From NCBI RefSeq assembly GCF_047345485.1, contig NZ_JBLFEN010000001.1, forward strand, positions 682,001 to 746,000: a stretch of 64,000 nt of DNA, read 5' to 3'. How positions within the stretch are numbered: position 1 is the stretch's first letter; every line of letters starts with the position of its first letter. Shown here in pieces: positions 1 to 8,844 of this stretch. The translations under genes were made by a program, and so were the position numbers. The stretch comes from Jejuia sp047345485 (GTDB lineage: Bacteria > Bacteroidota > Bacteroidia > Flavobacteriales > Flavobacteriaceae). Below the pieces are notes generated by a model that did not search any database, was not told where the DNA came from, and saw only the letters and a list, made by a program, of their open reading frames with translations.

Positions 1-1366
1 CTAAAGCTAAACCACCCGTAATTGCCAAAGCGTATTTTAAAGCTTTAAGCTTTTCTTCTCCTTTATTAAAATCATTGAATAACCTAACCAATCCAAAAAT
101 ACCTAATACAGGAATACAAAGTTCTAGAATAACTTGAATAGAAGTTACTGCTCTAAATTTGTTGTAGAGTGGCACATAATCAATAAAAAAGTCTGTTAAT
201 AGACTTAAATTTTTTCCGTAGGAAAGTAAAAGCGAAAGTATTGTTCCGCCTACAATCCACCATTTTAAACGTCCTTTTACTAAAAACAAAGCAAAAACAA
301 ATAAAAATAGAATTACTGCGCCAACATAGGCAGGCGCTTCAACTATAGGTTGCTGCCCCCAATACGTAGGCGCGTTTTCTGCTTGGTCTAAAGCTTGCGC
401 TGGCGATGCGCCTAATTTTCTAACAGCATCATATACATTAGAATCTTTACCTAAGTTCTCTCCATTACCACCTCCCATAAAACGAGGTATAAACAAATTA
501 AAAGTTTCCCAACCTCCGTAGCTAAATTGCGTAATGTAATCTTTGTCTAATCCAGAAGTTATCGCCTTTGTAGAACCATCAGGCTTAATAGTTAATTCAC
601 TTTTACCTCTTGTACTATGTTTAACATACTCTTGTGTGGCTAATACATTTGTAGCATTAAGCCCAATGGCTAAAACAACGGCTCCAACTAGTATAGCTAT
701 AGATAAAAAATAATGCTTAAGCATTTGTTTTTTATAAGCGTCTATTATATATACAATACCCAAAACTACAACTAGTAGTAACAGATAATATGTCATTTGA
801 AAATGATTTGCCACTAGCTCTAAACCCATAGCAATTGCAGTTAATAAAAACCCTAATACATACCGTTTTTGAAATACCAGAAGAATACCGCTTAAAACTA
901 AGGGCATATAAGCTATAGCGTGCGCTTTACTATTGTGCCCTACGCCTAAAATAATTATTAAATAGGTTGAAAAACCAAAAGCTAAAGCACCCAATGCTGC
1001 AAGTTTAAAATCTACCTTTAGTACTAACAGTAAAACATAGAAGCTTAGTAAATACAGAAACAAATAATCTGCTGGTCTTGGTAAAAAGCGTAAAACAGCG
1101 TCTAATTTTTTAATATAATTATGTGGATATCTAGCACCTAATTGGTACGTTGGCATGCCCGCAAAAGCACCATTTGTCCAGTACGTTTCTTCTCCAGTTT
1201 TAGCTTTAAAATCCTTTTGCTGCTTAGACATACCAATGTATTGTACAATATCACTCTGGTATATTTGTTTGCCTTGAAGTATAGGATTAAAATAAGCAAT
1301 TGATACAAGTACAAAGCCTAATAAAACAAGTAAATGCGAAAGAGATTTTTTGAATAAAAACTGCAT
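1..1366 (-). CDS. YfhO-like polytopic membrane protein (C-terminus cut by window edge)
   Basis: About 455 codons are visible, and the C-terminal part runs off the left edge. My translation begins MQFLFKKSLSHLLVLLGF and shows a first membrane span at about residues 8-27. An extracytoplasmic loop with YWTNGAFAGMPTYQLG follows, then many further hydrophobic spans. This layout matches the YfhO family of large multispanning proteins that Bacteroidota carry, a GT-C-like fold linked in other bacteria to lipid or polymer glycosylation; its substrate here is unknown. The start at 1366 is the first ATG of the open frame. It lies 30 bp downstream of the DUF4834 gene on the same strand, so the two are probably cotranscribed. 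The family call rests on recognition of the pattern, not on a search. Confidence 0.7.
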   Translation of the reverse strand, partial: MQFLFKKSLSHLLVLLGFVLVSIAYFNPILQGKQIYQSDIVQYIGMSKQQKDFKAKTGEETYWTNGAFAGMPTYQLGARYPHNYIKKLDAVLRFLPRPADYLFLYLLSFYVLLLVLKVDFKLAALGALAFGFSTYLIIILGVGHNSKAHAIAYMPLVLSGILLVFQKRYVLGFLLTAIAMGLELVANHFQMTYYLLLLVVVLGIVYIIDAYKKQMLKHYFLSIAILVGAVVLAIGLNATNVLATQEYVKHSTRGKSELTIKPDGSTKAITSGLDKDYITQFSYGGWETFNLFIPRFMGGGNGENLGKDSNVYDAVRKLGASPAQALDQAENAPTYWGQQPIVEAPAYVGAVILFLFVFALFLVKGRLKWWIVGGTILSLLLSYGKNLSLLTDFFIDYVPLYNKFRAVTSIQVILELCIPVLGIFGLVRLFNDFNKGEEKLKALKYALAITGGLAL

Positions 1367-1396
1367 GAAAAAAAATTAAAACACTAAGCGATGAAA

Positions 1397-1669
1397 TTAG
1401 TCAATTTCTTCGTAATCCACATAATCACCAACATCTTTATTTGATTGTTTTTGTTGTGGCATTTTATCAATAGTAATTTCACCCTCTTTTCTTTTAGGTT
1501 CTGGGCGTCTTGTATTAAATTGTCCGCCAAACTTTTCTTCAGCTTTTTTGGACACATAACGCAATAAAAGAGGTGCAAATAAACGAGATAAAATTTTTAC
1601 ACCATAATATATGAGCAGTATAATACCTACAATTTTTACTAACCCCACAATTGATGCTTCTTGTAGCAT
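1397..1669 (-). CDS. DUF4834 family small membrane protein
   Basis: A 90-residue protein from the ATG at 1669, starting MLQEASIVGLVKIVGIILLI. A longer reading from 1696 adds nine residues that do not fit the family. It has one membrane span at about residues 8-30, a basic linker (KKAEEKFGGQF) and an acidic, polar tail ending DYVDYEEID. This is the layout of DUF4834, a Bacteroidota-specific family of unknown function. It precedes the YfhO-like gene by 30 bp and is divergent from the outer-membrane gene at 1815. Confidence 0.75.
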   Translation of the reverse strand: MLQEASIVGLVKIVGIILLIYYGVKILSRLFAPLLLRYVSKKAEEKFGGQFNTRRPEPKRKEGEITIDKMPQQKQSNKDVGDYVDYEEID

Positions 1670-1747
1670 AAATAATATTTTAAAGCAAAAATACAATTAT
1701 AGCAATTTAAAAAACGTTGAAAAAACATAAAAAAAAGATAAAATATC

Positions 1748-1755
1748 TATATTTG
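1748..1755 (+). promoter_or_regulatory. Putative -7 element TATATTTG
   Basis: This octamer fits the Bacteroidota -7 consensus TAnnTTTG and lies about 60 nt upstream of the ATG at 1815. The nearest TTG (1717-1719) is 28 nt away, longer than the usual 17-23, so only the -7 box is supported. Confidence 0.4.
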
Positions 1756-1814
1756 ATAATATTGAAAACCAAAAAAGCCCTAAAAAACTAAATATCTTAC
1801 CCTAAATCTCTTAT

Positions 1815-2840
1815 ATGAAAACCTTTAAATACTTGCTTTTCGTTTTAACGTTTTTAAATGGCAGTGTACTTTTTGCTCAATATACCGAAGTTATAAACTC
1901 TAACAGACCAGGCATGTCTAGAAGTGCTTTTTCTGTTGGCACAAACGTTTTACAGTTTGAAGTTGGCCCCAACTACATAAATGAAGAAAGAATACCATTA
2001 CCACGCAACGAGGTGTCAGGATTTAATATTGATTTTTCAGCAAGGTATGGTCTCTTTTTTGAACAGTTAGAATTAAATATTGAAGGTAATTATCAAAATG
2101 ATACAAGAACTAATTTCTCATCATTTACAACTGAAGAGAAACGCTCTAATTTTAGATATTTAACAGTTGGTGCAAAATACCTTGTATATGACCCCTACAA
2201 AAATGCAGAAAACAACAAACCTAACCTTTACAGCTGGAAAGCAAACCACCGTTTTAGTTGGAAATCTCTAATTCCAGCAGTAGCTGTTTATGTTGGTGCA
2301 AACTACGATAGTCCAGACAACCCTTACACTGCGCCTGGAATAGAGGGTTTTAGTCCAAAGGTGATGATTGCAACCCAAAACAACTTTAATGGCGGATGGG
2401 TTTTTGTTATGAATCTTATTAAGGATAGAATTGGAACAGAGCAATCTGATTTTTCATATATATTAACTTTAACACATTCATTTAGTCCGCAATGGGTTAT
2501 TTTTGGTGAAACACAAGGTATACAAAGTGATTTTTATGCTGATAATTTATTAAGATTTGGCGGTGCATATCTTTGGAATAAAAATTTTCAATTAGATACT
2601 GCAGTAACTTTTAATACAAAAGATACTCCTTCTGTTCTTAATCTCACACTTGGCGCATCTTACAGGTTTGATTTTCATAGAGATAAAGAGATTGACAACG
2701 GGAATTCGGCAGAGGATGAATTGGAAAGAAAGCTAAGAGGTAAAGGCTCTAAGAAAAAGAAGAAACGAAAAAAAGATATTGATACCACCAAAACTAAAAA
2801 GACAAAACGCAAAAGAAAAGATGAAGATTTTGATAACTAA
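1815..2840 (+). CDS. Putative outer-membrane beta-barrel / transporter-like protein
   Basis: 341 residues with a clear signal peptide (MKTFKYLLFVLTFLNGSVLFAQ, cleavage after Ala-Gln). NSNRPGMSRSAFSVGTNVLQ follows, a start typical of the Phenol_MetA_deg-like 'transporter' barrels of Bacteroidota. Alternating aromatic and polar strands (ARYGLFFEQLELNIEG, FNLTLGASYRFDF-like ends) support an outer-membrane barrel up to about residue 285. An unusual Lys/Arg-rich tail of about 55 residues (GSKKKKKRKKD...KRKRKDEDFDN) follows and would lie in the periplasm. The substrate is unknown. The gene ends 19 bp before the GNAT gene, so the two may form an operon. Confidence 0.65.
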   Translation: MKTFKYLLFVLTFLNGSVLFAQYTEVINSNRPGMSRSAFSVGTNVLQFEVGPNYINEERIPLPRNEVSGFNIDFSARYGLFFEQLELNIEGNYQNDTRTNFSSFTTEEKRSNFRYLTVGAKYLVYDPYKNAENNKPNLYSWKANHRFSWKSLIPAVAVYVGANYDSPDNPYTAPGIEGFSPKVMIATQNNFNGGWVFVMNLIKDRIGTEQSDFSYILTLTHSFSPQWVIFGETQGIQSDFYADNLLRFGGAYLWNKNFQLDTAVTFNTKDTPSVLNLTLGASYRFDFHRDKEIDNGNSAEDELERKLRGKGSKKKKKRKKDIDTTKTKKTKRKRKDEDFDN

Positions 2841-2859
2841 TATACTTCTTGCATAATAT

Positions 2860-3978
2860 ATGATTACAATAAAAGAAGTTAATGGTAAACGAGATTTAAA
2901 AGCTTTTATAAAATTTCCATTTAAGCTATATAAAGATTCTAAATATTGGACACCACCAATTATTAGTCAAGAATTAAAAACGTTTGACAAAACTGAAAAT
3001 CCTGTTTTTAAAGATGCTGATGCGCGCTTATTTTTAGCTTATAAAGGAGACAAACTTGTTGGTAGAGTTGCTGCTATTATAAACTGGTTAGAGGTAAAAG
3101 ATCAACACCAGAAAAAAATGCGTTTTGGTTGGTTTGATTTTGTTGATGATTTAAACGTATCTAAAGCGTTATTAAAAAAAGTAGAGCATATTGGAAAAAC
3201 ACACAATCTAGAGTATACTGAAGGCCCTGTAGGGTTTTCTAATTTAGATAAAGTAGGTATAATTACAGATGGGTATGACACTATTACACCAATGGTTACG
3301 TGGTATAATCACCCTTACTACATAAAACATTATGAGGACGCAGGATACGTTAAAGCAAAAGGATATATAGAAAGTAGATTTCCGTTTTCAAATGTAAAAC
3401 CAGAATTCTTTTTTAAGGCACAAGAACTTATTAAACGTCGCTACAAACTTAAAGCACTAAAGTTTAGCAAGACTGAAGACGTGATGCCATACACTGATAA
3501 AATGTTTGATTTATTTAATGAAACTTACGCTTCATTATCAAGTTTTGTAGCTATAACTGATATTCAAAAAGAATATTTTAAGAAAAAATTTATAAGTTTT
3601 ATTAATCCTGAATATATCAAATTTGTAGTTGATAAAGATGATGCGTTAATTGGTTTTGCTATTGTAATGCCAGGATACGCAAATGCTTTACAAAAGGCAA
3701 AAGGAAAATTATTCCCTTTCGGTTTTACCCATATTTTAAAAGCTAAAAAGCATAGTAAAGATGTTATGTTTTACCTTATAGGTATACATCCAGAATATCA
3801 AAACAAAGGGGTTCATGCAGTTATTTTTAATGAATACTACAATACCTTTACAGAGAAAGGGATTAAAATGTGTTACAGAACTCCTGAATTGGAAGACAAT
3901 TTGGCTATTCAAAAAATATGGAAACATTTTGACCCAGAAGTCTATCGAAAACGTAGTACATATAAGAAAAAGCTATAA
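2860..3978 (+). CDS. GNAT-fold N-acetyltransferase-like protein
   Basis: 372 residues. The N-terminal part (VNGKRDLKAFIKFPFKLYKD) and the C-terminal part (LIGIHPEYQNKGVHAVIF, near residue 307) match the long GNAT-like proteins common in Bacteroidota. PEYQNKGVHA resembles the acetyl-CoA pyrophosphate-binding loop Q/RxxGxG/A. No substrate can be named. It follows the barrel gene by 19 bp and is closed by a strong bidirectional terminator, so it is probably the last gene of a two-gene unit. Confidence 0.7.
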   Translation: MITIKEVNGKRDLKAFIKFPFKLYKDSKYWTPPIISQELKTFDKTENPVFKDADARLFLAYKGDKLVGRVAAIINWLEVKDQHQKKMRFGWFDFVDDLNVSKALLKKVEHIGKTHNLEYTEGPVGFSNLDKVGIITDGYDTITPMVTWYNHPYYIKHYEDAGYVKAKGYIESRFPFSNVKPEFFFKAQELIKRRYKLKALKFSKTEDVMPYTDKMFDLFNETYASLSSFVAITDIQKEYFKKKFISFINPEYIKFVVDKDDALIGFAIVMPGYANALQKAKGKLFPFGFTHILKAKKHSKDVMFYLIGIHPEYQNKGVHAVIFNEYYNTFTEKGIKMCYRTPELEDNLAIQKIWKHFDPEVYRKRSTYKKKL

Positions 3979-3980
3979 AA

Positions 3981-4006
3981 AAAGGTTCGCTTTAAAACGA
4001 ACCTTT
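3981..4006. terminator. Bidirectional rho-independent terminator
   Basis: A perfect 9-bp stem (AAAGGTTCG / CGAACCTTT) has an 8-nt loop. T-rich sequence follows on the plus strand and an A-run, read as T on minus, precedes it. It sits between the convergent GNAT gene and the oxoamine synthase gene. Confidence 0.85.
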
Positions 4007-4029
4007 TCTATATATTTATTTAATTAAAA

Positions 4030-5289
4030 CTACTCGCCCATAGCAGACATTACTGCTGCAGACAAGCGTTTGTAAGTACCATTCTCTAATCTTTCTCTAA
4101 TAGCATCAAATGCGTCTAATGTTTCTCTAACATCTTCTAAAGTATGAGTAGCCGTAGGAATCATTCTTAATAAAATAAGTCCTTTAGGTATAACAGGATA
4201 TACTACTATAGAACAAAATATTCCATAATTTTCTCTTAAATCCTTTACAAGTGCCATAGCTTCAGGAATACTTCCTTTTAAATATACAGGCGTTACGCAA
4301 CTTTGTGTCGTACCTATATCAAACCCTCTTTCTTTTAAACCAGATTGTAATGCATTTACAATCTTCCAGAGATTATCCTTTAATTCTGGCATAGTTTTTA
4401 GCATATCCAAGCGTTTTAATGCACCTTTTACAAGTTGCATTTGCAAAGATTTAGCAAACATTTGAGAACGTAAGTTATATTTTAAATAATCTATAATTTC
4501 TTGGTCACCAGCTATAAAAGCACCTGTACTCGCCATTGACTTTGCAAATGTTGCAAAATACACATCTATGTCATCTTGAACACCTTGCTCTTCTCCTGCT
4601 CCTGCTCCTGTTGCTCCTAAAGTTCCAAAACCATGAGCATCATCTACTAATAATCTAAAGTTGAATTTTTCTTTTAATGCTATAATTTCTTTTAAACGCC
4701 CCTGCTCTCCTCGCATACCAAATACACCTTCAGAAATTACAAGAATACCTCCTCCAGTCTGTTCAGCCATTTTAGTGGCGCGTTCTAAGTTTTTCTCTAA
4801 ACTTTCTACATCATTATGTTTATAAGTAAAACGCTTACCCATGTGTAATCTAACACCATCAATAATACAAGCATGTGCATCTACGTCATAAACAATAATA
4901 TCATCTTTGGCAACAAGCGCATCAATGGTAGACATTATACCTTGATACCCAAAATTTAATAAGTAAGCAGCTTCTTTACTAACAAAGTCTGCTAGTTCAT
5001 TTTGTAACTGCTCATGCAAATCTGTATGACCAGACATCATTCTAGCCCCCATAGGATATGCAGAGCCATATTCTAAAGCGGCTTCGGCATCTACCTTTCT
5101 TACCTCTGGATGGTTGGCTAAACCCAAATAATCATTGATACTCCATGTAATAACATCCTTTCCTTGAAATTTCATTCTATTGGAAATTTCTCCTTCTATC
5201 TTTGGAAACACAAAATACCCTTCAGCATGAGAGGCCCATTTTCCTAAAGGTCCTTTGTCTTTATAAATCTTATCAAATAAATCTTTCAT
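4030..5289 (-). CDS. capB: Alpha-oxoamine synthase, probable cysteate C-fatty acyltransferase (capnine synthesis)
   Basis: A 419-residue PLP enzyme of the KBL/SPT/AONS family. Visible motifs are SINDYLGLANHPEV near residue 50, the cofactor-binding DDAHGFGTLG at 216-225 and the Schiff-base lysine K250 in FATFAKSMAST. Such enzymes condense an acyl thioester with an amino acid and lose CO2. In gliding Bacteroidota one member (called CapB in Capnocytophaga, SulA/CFAT elsewhere) joins a fatty acyl group to L-cysteate, giving 3-dehydrocapnine. I infer that substrate because a CBS-like gene matching cysteate synthase lies next door upstream. Serine palmitoyltransferase or glycine C-acetyltransferase are the alternatives, and the motifs alone do not separate them. 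It probably has its own promoter, since a terminator ends the upstream gene. Confidence 0.65.
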   Translation of the reverse strand: MKDLFDKIYKDKGPLGKWASHAEGYFVFPKIEGEISNRMKFQGKDVITWSINDYLGLANHPEVRKVDAEAALEYGSAYPMGARMMSGHTDLHEQLQNELADFVSKEAAYLLNFGYQGIMSTIDALVAKDDIIVYDVDAHACIIDGVRLHMGKRFTYKHNDVESLEKNLERATKMAEQTGGGILVISEGVFGMRGEQGRLKEIIALKEKFNFRLLVDDAHGFGTLGATGAGAGEEQGVQDDIDVYFATFAKSMASTGAFIAGDQEIIDYLKYNLRSQMFAKSLQMQLVKGALKRLDMLKTMPELKDNLWKIVNALQSGLKERGFDIGTTQSCVTPVYLKGSIPEAMALVKDLRENYGIFCSIVVYPVIPKGLILLRMIPTATHTLEDVRETLDAFDAIRERLENGTYKRLSAAVMSAMGE

Positions 5290-5330
5290 CTAAAATTAAA
5301 TATTACACTTAAATTAAACATAACTTTTTT

Positions 5331-5348
5331 TAACGCTTGTGAGCGTTA
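5331..5348 (-). other. Hairpin in the capB leader
   Basis: A 7-bp inverted repeat TAACGCT-TGTG-AGCGTTA lies about 40-60 nt upstream of the capB start, downstream of the putative -7 box, so it would be in the mRNA leader. It is not followed by a T-run on minus. It could be an operator or leader structure; nothing more can be said. Confidence 0.35.
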
Positions 5349-5391
5349 TTTTATGTTTAGGCATGAAGTTTTTAGTTCTTAGTTAGTTCTG

Positions 5392-5399
5392 CAAAATTA
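5392..5399 (-). promoter_or_regulatory. Putative -7 element (TAATTTTG on minus) for capB
   Basis: Matches TAnnTTTG on the minus strand about 100 nt upstream of the capB ATG, just past the terminator of the preceding gene. No TTG is seen at the expected -33 distance. Confidence 0.4.
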
Positions 5400-5458
5400 A
5401 AAATTTAACTGGTTTAAGCATAACTTTTACCGTTCAATTATGTACAAATTAAAAAAAG

Positions 5459-5493
5459 AAATGGTTTTTTGCAATAAATACAAAAAACCATTT
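5459..5493 (-). terminator. Rho-independent terminator of capA
   Basis: A perfect 12-bp inverted repeat (AAATGGTTTTTT / AAAAAACCATTT) with an 11-nt loop. On minus a T-rich tract follows. It is placed 22 bp after the capA stop, so capA and capB are probably separate transcripts. Confidence 0.8.
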
Positions 5494-5515
5494 TATAAAA
5501 AGTATGTAATACTTG

Positions 5516-6556
5516 CTATTTTATGTATTCTATTGATTGAGAAGCTTGTTCATGGATACTATCGAAAAAGCCTTGGTCATTCATCCATTTATCAGAATAA
5601 ACCTTACTCATGTAACGCGAGCCATGGTCTGGAAATATAACGATAACTAAGTCGTCTTTTTTAAATCTTTTTTCCTCACCAAGTTGTTTAACAGCTTGTA
5701 TAGCTGCTCCTGATGTATATCCTACAAACATACCCTCCGTTCTTGCTATTTCTCTTGCAGTATGAGCGCTATCTTCATCATTCACTTTAACAAATTCATC
5801 TATAACATCAAAATCTGTAGCAGTAGGAATTAAGTTTTTACCCAACCCTTCAATACGATATGGATAAATTTCTTTTTCGTCAAATTCTCTGGTTTCATGA
5901 TATTTTTTTATCACCGAACCAAAAGCATCAACACCAATAACTTTAATATCTGGATTTTGTTCTTTTAAATATTTAGCAGTACCAGAAATTGTACCACCTG
6001 TACCGCTACAAGCTACTAAATGCGTTATTTTGCCTTCTGTTTGTTTCCATATTTCTGGACCAGTAGACGCGTAGTGGGCATCTATATTCAATTGGTTGAA
6101 ATATTGGTTTATATATACAGAGCCTTTCATGTCTTCATGTAAACGCTTAGCAACTTGATAATATGAGCGTGGATCGTCTGCACTAACGTGAGCAGGACAA
6201 ACATAAACCTTTGCCCCCATAGTTTTTAGCATATCAATTTTATCAGCTGAAGATTTAGAACTTACAGCAAGGATACAATCGTAACCCTTAATGATACTTA
6301 CCATAGCTAAACTAAATCCAGTATTACCAGAGGTAGTTTCTATAATAGTATCTCCAGGCTTTAAAACACCTTGTTTTTCAGCTTGTTCTATTATATGTAA
6401 TGCTATTCTGTCTTTTGAAGACTGACCTGGGTTAAAAGATTCTACTTTTGCGTAAAACTTACCCTTTAGTTTTGAAGTAATTCGATTAAGTTTAACAAGC
6501 GGAGTATTGCCTACTAAATCTAATACATTGTCAAAAACTTTATTTTTTTGTTTCAT
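5516..6556 (-). CDS. capA: CBS-like PLP enzyme, probable cysteate synthase (capnine synthesis)
   Basis: A 346-residue fold-type II PLP enzyme. Motifs are the lysine K48 in NPGQSSKDR, the substrate loop TSGNTG at 75-80, the phosphate-binding GTGGTISG, and a C-terminal SKVYSDKWMNDQGF typical of the catalytic core of cystathionine beta-synthase rather than CysK/CysM. There is no heme or CBS-pair regulatory domain. The lysine loop is GQSSKDR where CBS enzymes usually have GGSVKDR. Close CBS relatives in Capnocytophaga (CapA) make L-cysteate from O-phosphoserine and sulfite. The adjacent oxoamine synthase, whose substrate would be cysteate, supports that role. Cystathionine beta-synthase or cysteine synthase remain possible. 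Confidence 0.65.
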   Translation of the reverse strand: MKQKNKVFDNVLDLVGNTPLVKLNRITSKLKGKFYAKVESFNPGQSSKDRIALHIIEQAEKQGVLKPGDTIIETTSGNTGFSLAMVSIIKGYDCILAVSSKSSADKIDMLKTMGAKVYVCPAHVSADDPRSYYQVAKRLHEDMKGSVYINQYFNQLNIDAHYASTGPEIWKQTEGKITHLVACSGTGGTISGTAKYLKEQNPDIKVIGVDAFGSVIKKYHETREFDEKEIYPYRIEGLGKNLIPTATDFDVIDEFVKVNDEDSAHTAREIARTEGMFVGYTSGAAIQAVKQLGEEKRFKKDDLVIVIFPDHGSRYMSKVYSDKWMNDQGFFDSIHEQASQSIEYIK

Positions 6557-6610
6557 AAATGTAATTTATCATCAGATTAGCGTAACCCAAAATGATGATT
6601 TTTAACTTCA

Positions 6611-6618
6611 CAAAAATA
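6611..6618 (-). promoter_or_regulatory. Putative -7 element (TATTTTTG on minus) for capA
   Basis: Matches TAnnTTTG on minus, 55 nt upstream of the capA ATG and just downstream of the ptrB stop. No clear -33 TTG. Confidence 0.35.
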
Positions 6619-6630
6619 AGAATTTTTTTT

Positions 6631-8700
6631 TTAGTGGTTAATATTCTCTAAATCTAATAGAAAGGCATATTCTAGGGCTACTTCCTTTAAACTTTCAAAT
6701 CGTCCTGAAGCACCACCATGTCCTGCATCCATATCAGTATATAACAGTAACTTATTATTATCAGTTTTTAAATTTCTAAGCTTTGCTACCCATTTTGCTG
6801 GTTCCCAATATTGTACTTGAGAGTCATGCAAACCTGTGGTAACAAGCATATTTGGATAATCTTTAGATTGAATATTGTCGTAAGGCGAATAGGATTTCAT
6901 ATAATGATAAAATTCAACATCATTCGGGTTTCCCCACTCATCATATTCTCCTGTAGTTAAAGGTATACTATCGTCTAGCATAGTGGTTACCACATCAACA
7001 AATGGTACAGCTGCTAAAACTCCGTGATATAATTCTGGATTCATATTAATAATGGCACCCATTAACAAACCGCCTGCAGACCCTCCATATGCATAAAGGT
7101 GATTAGAAGAAGTATACTTTTCAGAAATCAAATATTTAGAACAATCTACAAAATCAGTAAACGTATTTTTTTTAGTTAGTAGTTTTCCGTTTTCATACCA
7201 ATCTCTTCCTAAATACTCACCACCTCTTACATGAGCTATTGCATAAATAAATCCACGATCTAACAAACTTAATCTTATACTAGAAAATGAGGGATCTATA
7301 GTGGACCCATATGAACCATATGCATACTGCAACAAAGGACTGGTTCCATCTAATACTATGCCTTTTTTATGCACTATTGAAATTGGTACTTTAACGCCAT
7401 CTCTTGCTGTTGCCCAAATACGTTTAGACACATAATTTTCTTTTTTAAATGTACCTCCAAGTACCTCTTGTTCTTTTTGTACTTCTTTTATTTTTGTTTT
7501 AAAATTATAATCGATTACTGAACTAGGTGTTGTTAATCCATTATAACCATATCTTAACGTATTACTATCAAAATCAGGATTATTACCTAAATACGCATTG
7601 TAAGTTTCGTTATCAAACGGTAAATAATAATCCTGTAAACCATTCCAACTTATAATTCTAATATTATTTAAACCATTTTCGCGCTCATTTACAACCAAAT
7701 AATCTTTAAATATCTCAATATCTTCAATTAAAACGTTTTTTCTATGAGGTAAAACATCTTCCCAATTCGTCTTATCAGTTTTACGTTCTGGTGTTTTACA
7801 TACTTTGAAGTTATTTGCAGCATCAGCATTTGTAATAATGTAAAACTTATCATCATAATGAGCTATGGAATACTCTAAATCTTTTTCACGTTTTTGAAAC
7901 ACTTTAAAATCATCATTTGGTGTATCTGCATTCAAAATTCTATATTCTGAAGATAATGTACTAGATGCCCCAATAACTAAATATTTTTTTGATTTAGTTT
8001 TGTAGATGAATGTGTTAAAAGTATCATCGGTTTCATGATATACTTCAATATCATCTTTTGTACTGGTACCTAAAACATGTTTAAATATTTTATGCGACCG
8101 AAGTGTTATCTCGTCTTTTTTTGTGTAAAATAAGGTTTTATTATCATTAGCCCATGTAATGCTACCAGTAGTATTTTCTATTTTATCGTTGTAAATCTCT
8201 CCTGTTTCGAGGTTTTTTACTTGTATGGCATATTGTCTTCTACTAACCACATCCGTAGAAAAAGCCGCCATAGTATTATTAGGGCTTATAGAGATACCAC
8301 CTAACTTAAAGTAAGCATGTGATTTAGCCATTTTATTACATTCAAACAATAATTCTTCGGGCGCATTTAAATGAGCTTTCTTTCTAATATAAATTGGATA
8401 GTCTTTGCCCATTTCAAACTTAGTTATATACCAAAACCCATTTAATTTATAAGGCACCGAGGTATCGTCTTCTTTTATTCTAGCCCTCATCTCTTCAAAA
8501 AGTTGTTTTTGAAAATCTTCAGTATGCTTTAGAACAGACTTAGTATATTTATTCTCTGCATTCAAATAGTCTAAAACTTCAGTATCCTCTCTATTATTTA
8601 ACCAATAGTAGTTATCTACTCTAGTATCATTATGTATCGAAAGTTTGTGAGATATTTTTTTAGCTACTGGCGGTTGCGTATTACCGATGGGTGTCGTCAT
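6631..8700 (-). CDS. ptrB: Oligopeptidase B (prolyl oligopeptidase family, S9)
   Basis: 689 residues from the ATG at 8700 (MTTPIGNTQPPVAKK). The open frame extends to 8892, but that would overlap the divergent YbaB gene and adds an unrelated hydrophobic stretch. The N-terminal half is the seven-bladed propeller; the C-terminal half is the alpha/beta hydrolase with the triad Ser541 in GGSAGG, Asp626 in GLHDSQ and His661 in DAGHGG. YAYGSYG and AHVRGGEYLGRDWYENG are characteristic of oligopeptidase B, a cytoplasmic enzyme cutting short peptides after basic residues. No secretion signal is seen with this start. The gene stands alone on minus. Confidence 0.85.
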   Translation of the reverse strand: MTTPIGNTQPPVAKKISHKLSIHNDTRVDNYYWLNNREDTEVLDYLNAENKYTKSVLKHTEDFQKQLFEEMRARIKEDDTSVPYKLNGFWYITKFEMGKDYPIYIRKKAHLNAPEELLFECNKMAKSHAYFKLGGISISPNNTMAAFSTDVVSRRQYAIQVKNLETGEIYNDKIENTTGSITWANDNKTLFYTKKDEITLRSHKIFKHVLGTSTKDDIEVYHETDDTFNTFIYKTKSKKYLVIGASSTLSSEYRILNADTPNDDFKVFQKREKDLEYSIAHYDDKFYIITNADAANNFKVCKTPERKTDKTNWEDVLPHRKNVLIEDIEIFKDYLVVNERENGLNNIRIISWNGLQDYYLPFDNETYNAYLGNNPDFDSNTLRYGYNGLTTPSSVIDYNFKTKIKEVQKEQEVLGGTFKKENYVSKRIWATARDGVKVPISIVHKKGIVLDGTSPLLQYAYGSYGSTIDPSFSSIRLSLLDRGFIYAIAHVRGGEYLGRDWYENGKLLTKKNTFTDFVDCSKYLISEKYTSSNHLYAYGGSAGGLLMGAIINMNPELYHGVLAAVPFVDVVTTMLDDSIPLTTGEYDEWGNPNDVEFYHYMKSYSPYDNIQSKDYPNMLVTTGLHDSQVQYWEPAKWVAKLRNLKTDNNKLLLYTDMDAGHGGASGRFESLKEVALEYAFLLDLENINH

Positions 8701-8726
8701 GTATATATTGTTTTTACAAACAATGG

Positions 8727-8734
8727 CAAAAATA
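8727..8734 (-). promoter_or_regulatory. Putative -7 element (TATTTTTG on minus) for ptrB
   Basis: Matches TAnnTTTG about 27 nt upstream of the chosen ptrB ATG, which supports the start at 8700 over the longer frame. The -33 box is not clear. Confidence 0.4.
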
Positions 8735-8807
8735 AGATTAATGATTATAATAGTAAGTTGTTTTTTTACTTTAACAATTTTTAAAGTAAAAGTACTGGGT
8801 AATTTAA

Positions 8808-8815
8808 TAATTTTG
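8808..8815 (+). promoter_or_regulatory. Putative -7 element TAATTTTG for ybaB
   Basis: Fits TAnnTTTG, 30 nt upstream of the ybaB ATG, in the divergent spacer with ptrB. No TTG at the expected distance. Confidence 0.4.
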
Positions 8816-8844
8816 TAGAAGGAAATTTTTATAAATAAGAAGGT

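Noticed and set aside
5440..5640. 66-codon plus-strand frame over the capA 3' end
   Set aside because: It covers the terminator hairpin and the antisense of the capA C-terminus; no independent support.
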